Notes: generated by a model from the sequence alone, not told the origin. A stretch of DNA of 64,000 nt from Luteimonas panaciterrae (GCF_020511115.1 NZ_JAJAVH010000017.1:1-64000); one strand, 5' to 3'. Numbered from the stretch's first letter, positions 1-9,535 are shown. Program-made: numbers and translations.

Positions 1-307
1 ACCACATCGCGATTTGCGATCGCACCAACGATGCCGCACATAAGGGGATGACCTGCTTGTTTGGGGGAGCCGGAAGTCTAGGCGGCGGCGATGACATTGC
101 GTCGTCAATGCATCGCACGCTGCCTCGCGGAATGCGTGTTTCGTGATCGCGGTGCAGGGCGTCGGCGACTTGCGTCGCAGCTGAACCTGAAGATGGCGCA
201 GCGCGATATTCGCGCAGTCTGAACGAGGGGCGCGTCTCGCGCTGAGCGACGCGTTGCCGTTACAGTGCCGTTCGTTTCCCATTCCCAGAACAAGCGCCTC
301 CTGCCTG
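1..307. other. Left-edge region, no gene assigned
   Basis: No convincing gene is seen. The plus frame beginning at base 3 stays open from the window edge to a TGA at 144-146, so it could be the last 47 codons of a gene entering from the left, but the peptide is not recognisable. The rest, up to the radA start, should hold the radA promoter; no clear -35/-10 pair was found. Confidence 0.3.
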
Positions 308-1705
308 ATGAGCAAGCCCACGAGCAAATCCGCCGGCAAAACCCGCACCGCCTATGTCTGCGGCGAGTGCGGCGCCGAATACAGCAAATGGCAAGGGCAG
401 TGCGGCGAATGCGGCGCCTGGAATTCGTTGAGCGAAATCGCGCTCGGCTCCGCGACGACCTCACCGGCCGCGCGCCGTTCCAGCTGGGCCGGGAAGGTCG
501 ACGCGCCCAAGGTGACGGCGTTGAAGGATGTCCGCCACAGTGAAGATGCGCGGGTTTCCACCGGCATCGGCGAATTCGATCGCGTGCTCGGTGGTGGTCT
601 GGTCGAGGGTGCGGTGGTGCTGGTGGGTGGCGATCCCGGCATCGGCAAGTCGACGCTGTTGTTGCAGGCATTGGCGCAGATGGCGGGCGTGCTGCCGGGA
701 CTGTACGTCACTGGCGAGGAATCCCTGGCGCAGGTCGCCGGGCGCGCGGTACGGCTCGGTCTGCCGCTCGATGGATTGAACGCACTGGCCGAGACCGGCA
801 TCGAGCGCATTCTCGAACAGGCCTCCGCATTGCGTCCGAAGCTGATCGTCGCCGACTCGGTGCAGACGCTGTGGACGGAAGTGCTGACCGCCGCGCCCGG
901 TTCGGTCAGCCAGGTGCGCGAATCCGCCGCACGACTGGTGCGCTATGCGAAGGAAACCGGCACGGCCGTGTTCCTGGTCGGGCACGTCACCAAGGAAGGC
1001 GGCATCGCCGGCCCGCGTGTGCTCGAGCACATGGTCGATGCGGTGCTGTATTTCGAAGGCGACAGTGGCAGCCGCTTCCGCGTGCTGCGCGCCTTCAAGA
1101 ACCGCTTCGGCGCGGTGAACGAGCTGGGCGTATTCGCGATGGGCGAGAAGGGATTGCGCGAAGTTCCCAACCCTTCCGCGATCTTCCTCTCCGGCGCCAG
1201 TGCGCAGCAGCCTGGGAGTTGCGTGATGGTCACGCGCGAGGGCACGCGGCCATTGTTGGTGGAAGTGCAGGCGCTGGTGGATGCCTCGCCGCTGTCGAAT
1301 CCACGCCGCGTCGCGGTCGGCCTCGAGCAGAATCGCCTGGCGATGTTGCTGGCGGTACTGCATCGTCACGGTGGCATCGTCGTCGGCGACCAGGACGTGT
1401 TCGTCAACGTCGTCGGTGGCATCCGTGTGCAGGAAACCGCGGCCGACCTGCCGGTGCTGCTGGCGGTGTTGTCGTCGCTGCGTGATCGTCCGTTGCAGGA
1501 GAAGACGATTGCTTTCGGCGAAATTGGATTGAGCGGCGAGATCCGGCCGGTGCCGAACGGCGAGGAGCGCTTGAGGGAAGCGGCCACGCACGGCTTCAAG
1601 CGCGCGATCGTGCCGAAGGCGAATGCGCCGAAGGCGGGGAGCTACAAGGGCATGGAGATCATCGTTGCGGAACGGTTGTCCGACGCATTGTCGGCGGCGA
1701 ATTGA
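308..1705 (+). CDS. radA: DNA repair protein RadA (Sms)
   Basis: RadA is a RecA-like ATPase/helicase that drives branch migration of recombination intermediates in the cytoplasm. The 465-residue protein has the expected parts in order: an N-terminal C4 zinc finger (Cys 18, 21, 32, 35), a Walker A GDPGIGKST near residue 109-117, the RadA signature KNRFG in the middle, and a Lon-protease-like C-terminal domain. The ATG at 308 was preferred to an upstream in-frame ATG at 254 because it places the zinc finger at the usual distance from the N-terminus. The gene stands alone and converges on the ankyrin lipoprotein gene with only about 20 bases between the stops. The family assignment is firm. Confidence 0.97.
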   Translation: MSKPTSKSAGKTRTAYVCGECGAEYSKWQGQCGECGAWNSLSEIALGSATTSPAARRSSWAGKVDAPKVTALKDVRHSEDARVSTGIGEFDRVLGGGLVEGAVVLVGGDPGIGKSTLLLQALAQMAGVLPGLYVTGEESLAQVAGRAVRLGLPLDGLNALAETGIERILEQASALRPKLIVADSVQTLWTEVLTAAPGSVSQVRESAARLVRYAKETGTAVFLVGHVTKEGGIAGPRVLEHMVDAVLYFEGDSGSRFRVLRAFKNRFGAVNELGVFAMGEKGLREVPNPSAIFLSGASAQQPGSCVMVTREGTRPLLVEVQALVDASPLSNPRRVAVGLEQNRLAMLLAVLHRHGGIVVGDQDVFVNVVGGIRVQETAADLPVLLAVLSSLRDRPLQEKTIAFGEIGLSGEIRPVPNGEERLREAATHGFKRAIVPKANAPKAGSYKGMEIIVAERLSDALSAAN

Positions 1706-1726
1706 GGCATCGTCCGCCGAGGACTC

Positions 1727-2620
1727 TCACGGCTTCGGCGGAGCGTCCTTCTCGTCGACAGGCAAGCCGAGATCGCGGCGGCTTTCCCGCAGGAAATCAG
1801 GCAGCGGCGGCCGCTTCCAGCCCTTGTCCAGCACGAATTGCTGGCACTTGCGTTGCCATTCGAGCATGCGGGGCTGCACGGGCAGCCAGAAGATGTCTTC
1901 CAGGATAGGCATGCGTCCACGCTGGGAGTCCCATTGCTTGCCGGGTGGTTTCTTCAGCAGCAGCGTCGGGTCGCCGCCTTGTTCCAGCAGCCAGTAGACC
2001 TTGTCGAAATCACCCAGTCCCGAGTACCAGCCCATCACAGTGTCGAAACCGAGGTTGATGTCGGAACCGGCGGCGCCGGACAGACTTTGGTCGATACGTG
2101 CACCACGCTGCACCAGCAATTGCACGTTCTCCCAGCGATTGCGCAGGAAGGCGACGTAAGTCAGCGGCTCGTAGTTGCTGTTGAGGGCATTGGGATCGCC
2201 GCCGTGGTCGAGCAGCATGCGTAGGTAACGTGGATCGTCTTCGCCAGCGGCGAGGACCATGGCGTTGTTGCGCGGCCTGCCGTCGGTCTGGTACCGGCGC
2301 GCGTTGGGATCGGCCCCGGCCTCCAGTAGCAGTCGCAAGCCTTCCAGGTCGCGTGCGAGGATCGGCCAGGCCACCAGTGGCATGCCGTTGGCGGTGAAGG
2401 TTTGATCGGGATTGATGCCTCCCTGACGGATCAGCCGCCGGATTTCGTCGGCACGCCGCTTCTCGACCGCACGTATCAGAGGCTGCGCGGGCCCCTCGAA
2501 GTCCGCGGCCGCGTTCCATCCGCCTTTGGCGGGCGGCGCCGCCGCCGGCTGGGCTGAACAGGCCACCAGGGGGGCCAACAGCAATGCAAAGGCGAGGCGT
2601 CGGAGGTCGTTGACTGTCAT
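1727..2620 (-). CDS. Ankyrin-repeat lipoprotein, probable immunity protein of the adjacent lipase effector
   Basis: The 297-residue product starts with a lipoprotein signal peptide whose lipobox ends LVAC (Cys 21), followed by an Ala/Pro linker. Several degenerate ankyrin repeats follow (for example LLLEAGADPNA, MLLDHGGDPNA, LLVQRGARI, WLLEQGGDP), so it is predicted to be anchored in the envelope and facing the periplasm. It lies divergently, 102 bases from a secreted class 3 lipase with an XVIPCD. Bacteria that use the Xanthomonadales killing type IV system protect themselves with periplasmic lipoproteins encoded beside each effector, and ankyrin proteins are known immunity partners of phospholipase effectors in type VI systems. 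Immunity is therefore inferred; the lipoprotein and ankyrin calls are directly visible. The divergent rather than co-directional arrangement is unusual for such pairs. Confidence 0.7.
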   Translation of the reverse strand: MTVNDLRRLAFALLLAPLVACSAQPAAAPPAKGGWNAAADFEGPAQPLIRAVEKRRADEIRRLIRQGGINPDQTFTANGMPLVAWPILARDLEGLRLLLEAGADPNARRYQTDGRPRNNAMVLAAGEDDPRYLRMLLDHGGDPNALNSNYEPLTYVAFLRNRWENVQLLVQRGARIDQSLSGAAGSDINLGFDTVMGWYSGLGDFDKVYWLLEQGGDPTLLLKKPPGKQWDSQRGRMPILEDIFWLPVQPRMLEWQRKCQQFVLDKGWKRPPLPDFLRESRRDLGLPVDEKDAPPKP

Positions 2621-2722
2621 CCCGCATCCCTACGATCGGCTGGGGCCAAATGTACCAGCCATTGACAGGGATGCTACCGGATGCCAGTTTTGGCATGACG
2701 CTGCCCAGGGGAAGGAGCCGCA

Positions 2723-5137
2723 GTGACAGGACCGAACGGACCGACCGATGACATGCTGGTGGGGTCGCCAGCACCGCGTACTCCCGAAGAGAAGGCGCAG
2801 CTGCTGAAGCAGCAGAGCGATTTCGTCGACCAGTTCCGCGAGCAGGCGAGGGTCCATCGCGACCCAGCCCTGACCCAACACGCCGACGCCCTGCAACGGC
2901 AATACCATGCCCGCGAGATGGGCGGCCTTGCGACCGACGTCTACGACTCCGCCGAGCATCGCGGCGCGCCCCCGGTCGGCTGGCTGCGGGCCAGCGAACA
3001 TCCGGAACTCTTGCGTGAGCGCTACGGCATGCCCCTCGATGACCGCTTCATCAGGGACATGCTGCAGCCCAACGATTCGACGTTCCGCGCCGAGATCTAC
3101 ATTCCCGATCCCAATGTCATGGGTAGGGACGCGCGGCCGGTATTGGCGTTCAAAGGCTCGAACGGACCAGTAGTCGCCAACGAAAACGGGCAGACGGTGG
3201 TGCGCCACTCCGAGACGCAGGACTGGGTGACCAACGGCCGCCAGGGCCTGGGGTTGGAGACCGACTACTACAACCGCGCCATGTCCCTTGCCAAGGCGCT
3301 AGATCGTGGTGGCCTAGGCAGGGATTTCGAAATCACCGGCCACTCCCTCGGCGGCGGCCTCGCCTCGGCCGCCTCGGCAGTGACCGGCGCACCGACCATC
3401 ACCTTCAATGCCGCCGGCCTGCATCCGGACACGGCGCAGCGGTACGTGCAGCAGCATGGCGGTGCCGTACACGACACCGGGCGCTCCATCACCGCATATC
3501 AAGTGGCCGGCGAAGTACTGACCGATGCGCAGACGGGCGTGCAGCGCATGGATGCCATGCGCCGGCAGCAGCTCAACGATGTCGCCAGTCAGGCCGCCGC
3601 GCTGACGCAGCTGCCGGGCGCGCGTGAACTGCTCGACAGTCAGTTGCGCCAGCAATTGCCGTACAGCGAGACCGCGCGGCGAGAAGCCGCCGATCTGGTG
3701 ACGCAACTCGCCAGTCCGGCCGGACAGCAGGGCCTGCGCAACATGCCCGTAGCGGCCGGTCACGCGCAGCCGTTGCTCACGCCGATGACATGGCAGGGCG
3801 ATCGGCTGGTCGATCGTCCGCGGGAAATGGCGCTGAGCGAAGTCGCGCAGTTCGGCAGGCCGTTGCTGGATGTCGCCTCCGTCGCGATGAGCGGCGCGCG
3901 TGCCGGTCGCACGCTTGGCGAAGGCGTTGCCACCGCCGGCGATCTGACCGGGCGCGGGCTCGATCTTCTAGGTGACGGCCATCGGGCCGGCTTGCAGGTC
4001 ACCGGCATAGTGGGGCAGACGGGGATACAGACCGTCGGTCAGCTCACCGGCATGCAGGTGCGCGCCGGTGGCGAACTGGCGGCGCAGGTGCGACTGGTTG
4101 GCGGCAATCTCGCCGCCGGCGTCGACATGGCGCAATGCGAAGCCGCGCGTTGGAGCAACGCCACCACCAATCTGCTGTTGCGTGGCGTCGGCAACTGGGT
4201 GCCATCCTTGCGTGACCTTGCCGACGGACGCGATCGCGAAACCGCGCTGTACTGCCAGGCGCAGATGCAACAGGCCGGCGCGGAAATCACCTCCGCACGC
4301 AATACCGCGCAGGACATCCGAACGGTGGCCGGACAAGGCGCCACGGTGATCGAACGCGGTGCTGCCGAAGCCGGTACCGGTTTCCGTCGCGAGGCGAACC
4401 GTGCCGGCGATGCAGTGAACGCCGGCTTCGATGCGATTGGCGATCGCGTGCAACGCACCACCGCGATGGCCCCAACGGTGGGTGCCGCGGGCGGCACGCT
4501 GGTGGGCACCGTGGTAGGTGCCGTTGCCACGCACAATCCGAGCACGCCTTCGGGCATTCGCAACATCATCGAGAGCGGCATTTTCTTCGGCAACGCACAA
4601 GGCGCCGCCGGTGAAGCGGTGCAGCGCCATCTCATGCAGGAGACCGTGCTGCCGAGCATGGATTACCGCACGCGCCAGCTCGAAGCGGAGGCCCTGGAGC
4701 GGATGCGCTCGCACCAGCGTGGCGATCGCGCCGCGTTGCTGGACGACCCGAGCCATCCGCGCCATGCCACGTTCCGCAGCGCCAGCGATGGCGTGCATCG
4801 GCTGGATGCGAGCTTCAATCGTCAGTCCGACGAGCACAGCAAGCAATTGGCGGGCGCGCTCACGGTGGAGATGACGCGCCTCGGCCTGAACGAAGCCTCG
4901 CATGTCGTGCCCAGTCGCGATGGCAAGCTCACATTCGCAGTGCAGGGCGCGCTGGATGATCCTGGGCACCGCCGCGTCAGTGTCGACACCACCGTCGCGA
5001 TGAGCACGCCGCTGGCCGAGAGCACGCAGCGCGTGGCCGAGATCGATGCCACGCGCACGCGCGAGCAGACGCTCGCGCAGACCGTGGCGGCGCCGGAGCC
5101 CGAACGCGAACGCATCGCTCCGCGCAGCATGGGCTGA
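2723..5137 (+). CDS. Type IV secretion killing effector (X-Tfe-like): class 3 lipase with C-terminal XVIPCD
   Basis: The 804-residue protein has no signal peptide. The N-terminal third is a class 3 (Mbeg1/fungal-lipase-like) alpha/beta hydrolase domain with the nucleophile elbow GHSLGG at residues 206-211 (Ser 208). A long Ala/Gly-rich helical middle follows, with a hydrophobic glycine-rich stretch near residues 595-610. The last ~130 residues (from about 674) resemble XVIPCD, the domain bound by VirD4 in the bacteria-killing type IV system of Xanthomonadales: DDPSHPRHATF, VHRLD, GLNEASHVV and FAVQG occur in the expected order and spacing. The predicted role is to enter rival cells and cut phospholipids. 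The GTG start at 2723 is supported by AAGGAG five bases upstream. A usual glutamine-rich tail is lacking. The lipase and XVIPCD calls come from motif recognition; substrate and delivery are inference. Confidence 0.8.
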   Translation: MTGPNGPTDDMLVGSPAPRTPEEKAQLLKQQSDFVDQFREQARVHRDPALTQHADALQRQYHAREMGGLATDVYDSAEHRGAPPVGWLRASEHPELLRERYGMPLDDRFIRDMLQPNDSTFRAEIYIPDPNVMGRDARPVLAFKGSNGPVVANENGQTVVRHSETQDWVTNGRQGLGLETDYYNRAMSLAKALDRGGLGRDFEITGHSLGGGLASAASAVTGAPTITFNAAGLHPDTAQRYVQQHGGAVHDTGRSITAYQVAGEVLTDAQTGVQRMDAMRRQQLNDVASQAAALTQLPGARELLDSQLRQQLPYSETARREAADLVTQLASPAGQQGLRNMPVAAGHAQPLLTPMTWQGDRLVDRPREMALSEVAQFGRPLLDVASVAMSGARAGRTLGEGVATAGDLTGRGLDLLGDGHRAGLQVTGIVGQTGIQTVGQLTGMQVRAGGELAAQVRLVGGNLAAGVDMAQCEAARWSNATTNLLLRGVGNWVPSLRDLADGRDRETALYCQAQMQQAGAEITSARNTAQDIRTVAGQGATVIERGAAEAGTGFRREANRAGDAVNAGFDAIGDRVQRTTAMAPTVGAAGGTLVGTVVGAVATHNPSTPSGIRNIIESGIFFGNAQGAAGEAVQRHLMQETVLPSMDYRTRQLEAEALERMRSHQRGDRAALLDDPSHPRHATFRSASDGVHRLDASFNRQSDEHSKQLAGALTVEMTRLGLNEASHVVPSRDGKLTFAVQGALDDPGHRRVSVDTTVAMSTPLAESTQRVAEIDATRTREQTLAQTVAAPEPERERIAPRSMG

Positions 5138-5142
5138 CAATG

Positions 5143-5168
5143 AAAAGGGCCGGGAAACCGGCCCTTTT
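5143..5168. terminator. Bidirectional terminator between lipase effector and emrB
   Basis: A perfect 11-bp stem (AAAAGGGCCGG / CCGGCCCTTTT) with a GAAA tetraloop, flanked by A and T runs, sits between two converging genes. Confidence 0.9.
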
Positions 5169-5186
5169 CGTATCCGCTCGCGTCGC

Positions 5187-6749
5187 TCAGTGCCCGCCGG
5201 CCGCCGCACCGGCGGCCTTCGCCACGAACGGCGGCTTCGCGATCCAGACGAACACGATCACCACCAGGAAGATGATGCCGAGTAGGTGGAAGATCTCGTT
5301 GAAGCCGATTTGGGTCGCCTGCTGGGTGATCATGCGATCGAGCATGAACGCGCCGCGCTGCAGATCGCCGCGGCCGAAGGCCGCCACGGTTTCCTGCATC
5401 GAGGGATCGTAGGCGCTGATGTGCTCGGTGAGTTGCGCGTGATGAATGGTGGTGCGGTTGTTCCACGCCCATGTCGTCAGCGATGCCGAGAAGCTGCCGC
5501 CAAGTGTTCGCACGAATGTGGCGAGGCCGGAGCCTGCGGCGATCTCGCGCGGTTCCAGGTCGGACAGCAGGATCGTCAGCACCGGCATGAAGAACAACGC
5601 CACGCCCAGGCCTTGCAGCAGCTGGACTTCCGCGACGTGCTGGAAATCCACGTCAAGATTGAAGTAGCTGCGCATGAAACTGGTCGCCGCCATCACGATG
5701 AACGCGAAGGTGGCAAGGATCCGCAAATCGAAACGCATGGCGTACTTGCCGACCAAAGGTGTCAGCAGCACCGGCAGGATGCCGAGCGGTGCCGTGGCGA
5801 AACCGGCCCAGATCGCGGTGTAGCCGAGATTGCGCTGCAACCACAGCGGCACCAGCAGGCCGACCGCGAAGAAGGCCGAATACGCGACCACCATCGCCGC
5901 GGTACCGCTGGCGAAGTTGCGGTGCCGGAACAGTCGCAGGTTGACGATCGGGTCCTTCTCGGTGAGTTCCCAGATCACGAAGAATGTCAGTGCGATCACC
6001 GACACGATCGCCAGTATCACTATCCGGGTGGAGTTGAACCAGTCGTCGTCGTTGCCGAGGTCGAGCAGGACCTGCAGCGCGCCGACACCGATGATCAGCG
6101 AGATCAGGCCGGCATAGTCCATCTTCGGTTTTTCCAGCACTTCCGGGCGGCCGCGCAACTGCGTTGCGACCACGGTGCTGGCGAAGATGCCGATGGGAAT
6201 GTTGATGAAGAAGATCCATTCCCAGCTGTAGTTGTCGGTGATCCAGCCGCCGAGGATCGGGCCCGCGATCGGCGCCACCACCGTCACCATCGCCAGGAGC
6301 GCGATGGCTTGTCCTCGTTTATGCGGTGGATAGAGCGAGATCAGCAGCGCCTGCGTCACCGGATACATCGGGCCGGCGACGAAGCCCTGCAGCGCGCGTG
6401 CCACCACCAGCATGCCCATGCTTTCGGCCAGGCCGCACAGCAGTGATGCGATCGAGAAGGCGAGCGTCGCCCAGACGAACAGTTTCAGTTCGCCGAAGCG
6501 ACGCGTGAAGTAGCCGGTCAGCGGCAGCGCGATGGCATTGCTGACCGCGAACGAGGTCACCACCCACGTCGCCTGGTCGGCGCTGGCGCCGAGGTTGCCG
6601 GCGATAGTCGGCAACGAGACGTTGGCGATGGTGAGGTCGAGCACCTGCATGAACGACGCCAACGCCAGACCGATCGTGGTCAGCGCCATGTTCGGCGGGC
6701 GGAACGCGACCTGGGGGGCGGGCGCGGCAGCGGAAGCGGTTGTGGACAT
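5187..6749 (-). CDS. emrB: DHA2-family drug:proton antiporter, EmrB-like
   Basis: This 520-residue inner-membrane protein has the 14-helix layout of DHA2 major facilitator proteins: a conserved first helix with LDLTIANVSLPTIAG, an RxFG-type loop after helix 2, and the motif C region ending GPILGGWI. It is the last gene of a marR-outer membrane factor-emrA-emrB operon, so it should be the pump of a tripartite system that moves hydrophobic drugs or similar compounds across both membranes. The substrate cannot be told from sequence. Confidence 0.92.
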   Translation of the reverse strand: MSTTASAAAPAPQVAFRPPNMALTTIGLALASFMQVLDLTIANVSLPTIAGNLGASADQATWVVTSFAVSNAIALPLTGYFTRRFGELKLFVWATLAFSIASLLCGLAESMGMLVVARALQGFVAGPMYPVTQALLISLYPPHKRGQAIALLAMVTVVAPIAGPILGGWITDNYSWEWIFFINIPIGIFASTVVATQLRGRPEVLEKPKMDYAGLISLIIGVGALQVLLDLGNDDDWFNSTRIVILAIVSVIALTFFVIWELTEKDPIVNLRLFRHRNFASGTAAMVVAYSAFFAVGLLVPLWLQRNLGYTAIWAGFATAPLGILPVLLTPLVGKYAMRFDLRILATFAFIVMAATSFMRSYFNLDVDFQHVAEVQLLQGLGVALFFMPVLTILLSDLEPREIAAGSGLATFVRTLGGSFSASLTTWAWNNRTTIHHAQLTEHISAYDPSMQETVAAFGRGDLQRGAFMLDRMITQQATQIGFNEIFHLLGIIFLVVIVFVWIAKPPFVAKAAGAAAGGH

Positions 6750-6809
6750 GGCGGTCGCAGTACGAAGTGATCAGGGCGAAGCGATCAGGGCACAGTGATC
6801 AGAACCGAA

Positions 6810-8024
6810 TCAGCGCGAACCGGCGGCGCTGCCACGCGTCGGCAGGTTCTGCTCGATGATCTGAGTGATCACGGCATTGGCGTCGGCGAGCTGCTTGGCG
6901 TAGGCCTGCGTGGCGAACAATGGCTTCGCGGATTGCTTCGCGGCAGCGAGCACAGGGCCGCTCTGGTCGCTGATCGACACGTCGACGCTCATGCTCAGGC
7001 CGATGCGCAGCGGATGTTCGGCCAATTGCTTCGGTTCGATCTCGATGCGCACCGGCACGCGCTGCACGATCTTGATCCAGTTGCCACTGGCGTTCTGCGC
7101 CGGCAGCAGCGAGAACGCACTGCCCGTGCCGAGGCCCAGGCTGGCGACCTTGCCTTCATAGGTGACGTCGTCGCCGTACAGATCGGCATGCAGTTCGACC
7201 GGCTGGCCGATGCGCATCTTGCCGAGCTGCGTTTCCTTGAAGTTGGCTTCCACCCACACCTGCTCCAGCGGCACGATCGTCATCAGCGAGGTGCCGGGCT
7301 GCACGCGCTGGCCGAGCTGCACTTGCCGCTTGGCGATGTAGCCGGAGACCGGTGCGACGATCGCGGAGCGTTGCAGGTTCAAATAGGCTTGACGCAGCTG
7401 TGAGGCCGCGGCTTCCACCTGCGGCTGCTTGCTGAGCGTGGTGGCGTCGACGAGGGCGCGGCTGCGCGAGAGTTGTCCACGCGAGGACGACAGTCCCGCT
7501 TCGGCGGAGGCGAGCAGGTCGCGCGCATGCGCGAGCTCCTCACGTGAAACCGCACCGCTGGCGACGAGGCCTTCGCGGCGCTTCACGTCGGCGCGCGCCT
7601 GTTCCACCGCGACTTGCCGTGCCTGCAGATCGGCCTGGCCGGCATCGACCGTGCTGTACAGGCCACGCACCTGACGCACGGTGTTGGCGAGATTGGCGAT
7701 GGACTGGTCGTAGGCGACCTGCGCATCGTTCGGGTCGAGATGCACGAGCGGCTGACCGGCCTCGACCTTCATGCCGTCGTCGGAATCGATGCTGATCACG
7801 GTGCCCGAGGTCTGCGGCACGATGCTGACGATGTTGCCCTGGACGTAGGCGTCGTCGGTGTCCTGATGCCAGCGGGCGATGAAGAAGTAGTAGGCGAGCC
7901 AGCCGAGTCCGGCCGCGATCACGACGATGGCGAGGATCAGCAGGGCGCGACGGCGCTTGCTGTTCTTCGGCGCGGCCGGCGCGGCGGCGGGTGCGGAAGC
8001 TTGGGGATTGGGTTCGGTGGTCAT
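6810..8024 (-). CDS. emrA: Periplasmic adaptor (membrane fusion) protein, EmrA/HlyD family
   Basis: The 404-residue protein has a cytoplasmic N-terminus, one transmembrane helix near residues 28-50, a lipoyl-like half (IVPQTSGTVISI), a coiled-coil hairpin rich in Ala/Gln/Arg, and the second lipoyl half (VSGYIAKRQVQLGQRVQPG). This is the EmrA/HlyD arrangement linking an inner-membrane pump to an outer-membrane channel. Its start overlaps the stop of the outer-membrane factor gene by four bases, so the two are probably translationally coupled; emrB follows 60 bases later. Confidence 0.93.
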   Translation of the reverse strand: MTTEPNPQASAPAAAPAAPKNSKRRRALLILAIVVIAAGLGWLAYYFFIARWHQDTDDAYVQGNIVSIVPQTSGTVISIDSDDGMKVEAGQPLVHLDPNDAQVAYDQSIANLANTVRQVRGLYSTVDAGQADLQARQVAVEQARADVKRREGLVASGAVSREELAHARDLLASAEAGLSSSRGQLSRSRALVDATTLSKQPQVEAAASQLRQAYLNLQRSAIVAPVSGYIAKRQVQLGQRVQPGTSLMTIVPLEQVWVEANFKETQLGKMRIGQPVELHADLYGDDVTYEGKVASLGLGTGSAFSLLPAQNASGNWIKIVQRVPVRIEIEPKQLAEHPLRIGLSMSVDVSISDQSGPVLAAAKQSAKPLFATQAYAKQLADANAVITQIIEQNLPTRGSAAGSR

Positions 8025-9508
8025 GGCGTGGAGGCCTTCGCAATATCTTGAGTAGAAGACGATTCGGGCGCGGCGAGCACGAGGCCGCCGCCGAGAGCAC
8101 GGTCGAGATCGACTGTCGTGGCGTAGCGCTGCGCGCGCAGCGTGGCGACCTGCTGGTCCAGCTGCAGCAGCGGACGCTGCGCCGACAGCACATCGAGCTG
8201 CGTGCCGATGCCGGCGCGGTAGCGGCTATCGGCGAGCTTCCATGCCGCCTGCGCGGCATCGCGCGCCTGCGTCGCGGCGACGATCTGGTTGTCGAGCGAA
8301 CGCGCGCTCTGCACCGCGTCGGTGACTTCGTGCAGCGCGCTCACCAGCGTCTGGTTGTAGTTGGCGACGGCGAGGTCGTACTGCGCGTCGCTCTTGGCCA
8401 GATTGCCGCGCAGTCGGCCGCCGTCGAAGATCGGCAGGCTGATGGCGGGGCCGCCGAGGCCGAGCAGGGCGTCGCTGCTGAAAAGATCGGAGAGGCCGGA
8501 CGAAGCCAGGCCGACGATCGTGTTGAGGTTGATGCTCGGCTTGAACGAAGCCTTGGCCGCGTCGATGCCACGGCTGGCCGATTCCACGCGCCAGCGCGCG
8601 GCGACGACGTCGGCGCGATGGCCGAGCAGTTCGCTGGGCAGCACCTTGGGCACGGCGGGCGTTGGCGCCTGCAAGAGTTGCGGGCGGGCGATGTCGAGCC
8701 CGCGATCCGGTCCCTTGCCGAGCAGCGCGGCGAGCGCATTGCGCACGGCATCGATCTGCTGCTGCGCGGCCTGTGCCTGCTGCTTGGCGGACGCGATTGA
8801 AGTTTCGGCCTGACGCAGCTGCAACTGATTGTCGAGCCCGGCCTTCACGCGTTGCTGGCTGAGATCGTACAAGTGCGAAGCGCGCTTGCTTTCGCGATCG
8901 GCGACATCGAGTGCATCGAACGCCTGCGCCAGCGAGATGTAGGCGCGGGCGACGTTGGAGGACAGCGTGAGGCGCGCGGCCTGCGCATCGATTTGCGTGG
9001 CGCGCGCTTCACCGACTTCGGCTTCGTACTGCGCGCGCTTGCCGCCCCACAGATCGACCGGCCATTTGAAGTTGAGCATCAGCACCGTGCTGCCCATGTA
9101 CTCACCACCCATCGGTGGCTCTACCAGGGTTTCCGGCAGTTGCACGCCCGAATACTGGGCACTGCCGCTGAGCGTGGGCTTGCGTTCGGCATTGGCCAGG
9201 TTGGCCTGCGCCTGCGCCTGGCGCAGACGGGCGTCGGCGGCGGCCAAGGACGGGCTGTCCTGGAGCGCTTCGCGGATCAGCGTGTCGAGCTGCGGATCGC
9301 CAAGCGCGGTCCACCAGTCCTGGGTGGGGAAGGCGGCATCGCTGAAGCTGAAGCCGTCGAGGCTGCGCGAGGTCTGCAGGCTGTCGGCCTGCGTCAGCTT
9401 GCCTTCGGGCGCGAGCCCGTGCGTGCTGGCGCAGCCGGCGAGGAACAATGCGGCCGCCAGCGCGGTGACCGCTGGACGCCAGGGAGAGAGCGCGAGATGT
9501 CTGGGCAT
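8021..9508 (-). CDS. Outer-membrane efflux lipoprotein, NodT family
   Basis: TolC/NodT-type channel of about 495 residues. A signal peptide ends in the lipobox LAGC, and two OEP repeats with the alternating Ala/Gln-rich helices of the periplasmic tunnel follow. The ATG at 9508 was chosen; a GTG four codons upstream is the alternative. The initiation region is odd: a 14-bp tandem duplication (9508-9535) spans the marR stop and this start. Together with emrA and emrB it completes a tripartite efflux pump. Confidence 0.92.
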   Translation of the reverse strand: MPRHLALSPWRPAVTALAAALFLAGCASTHGLAPEGKLTQADSLQTSRSLDGFSFSDAAFPTQDWWTALGDPQLDTLIREALQDSPSLAAADARLRQAQAQANLANAERKPTLSGSAQYSGVQLPETLVEPPMGGEYMGSTVLMLNFKWPVDLWGGKRAQYEAEVGEARATQIDAQAARLTLSSNVARAYISLAQAFDALDVADRESKRASHLYDLSQQRVKAGLDNQLQLRQAETSIASAKQQAQAAQQQIDAVRNALAALLGKGPDRGLDIARPQLLQAPTPAVPKVLPSELLGHRADVVAARWRVESASRGIDAAKASFKPSINLNTIVGLASSGLSDLFSSDALLGLGGPAISLPIFDGGRLRGNLAKSDAQYDLAVANYNQTLVSALHEVTDAVQSARSLDNQIVAATQARDAAQAAWKLADSRYRAGIGTQLDVLSAQRPLLQLDQQVATLRAQRYATTVDLDRALGGGLVLAAPESSSTQDIAKASTP

Positions 9509-9535
9509 GAGTTCAATCACCTGAGTTCAATCACC
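9508..9535. repeat. 14-bp perfect tandem duplication at the marR/outer-membrane factor junction
   Basis: TGAGTTCAATCACC occurs twice back to back (9508-9521 and 9522-9535). The marR stop codon lies in one copy and the outer-membrane factor start touches the other. Confidence 0.9.

Noticed and set aside
105..671. Long minus-strand frame over the start of radA
   Set aside because: Arg-rich translation typical of an antisense shadow of a GC-rich gene; radA on the plus strand is certain.
461..1591. 376-codon minus-strand frame inside radA
   Set aside because: Gln/His/Arg-rich shadow frame with no domain; fully covered by radA.
2662..2690. TTGACA as promoter of the lipase effector
   Set aside because: No acceptable -10 at 16-18 bases, so it was not listed as a promoter.
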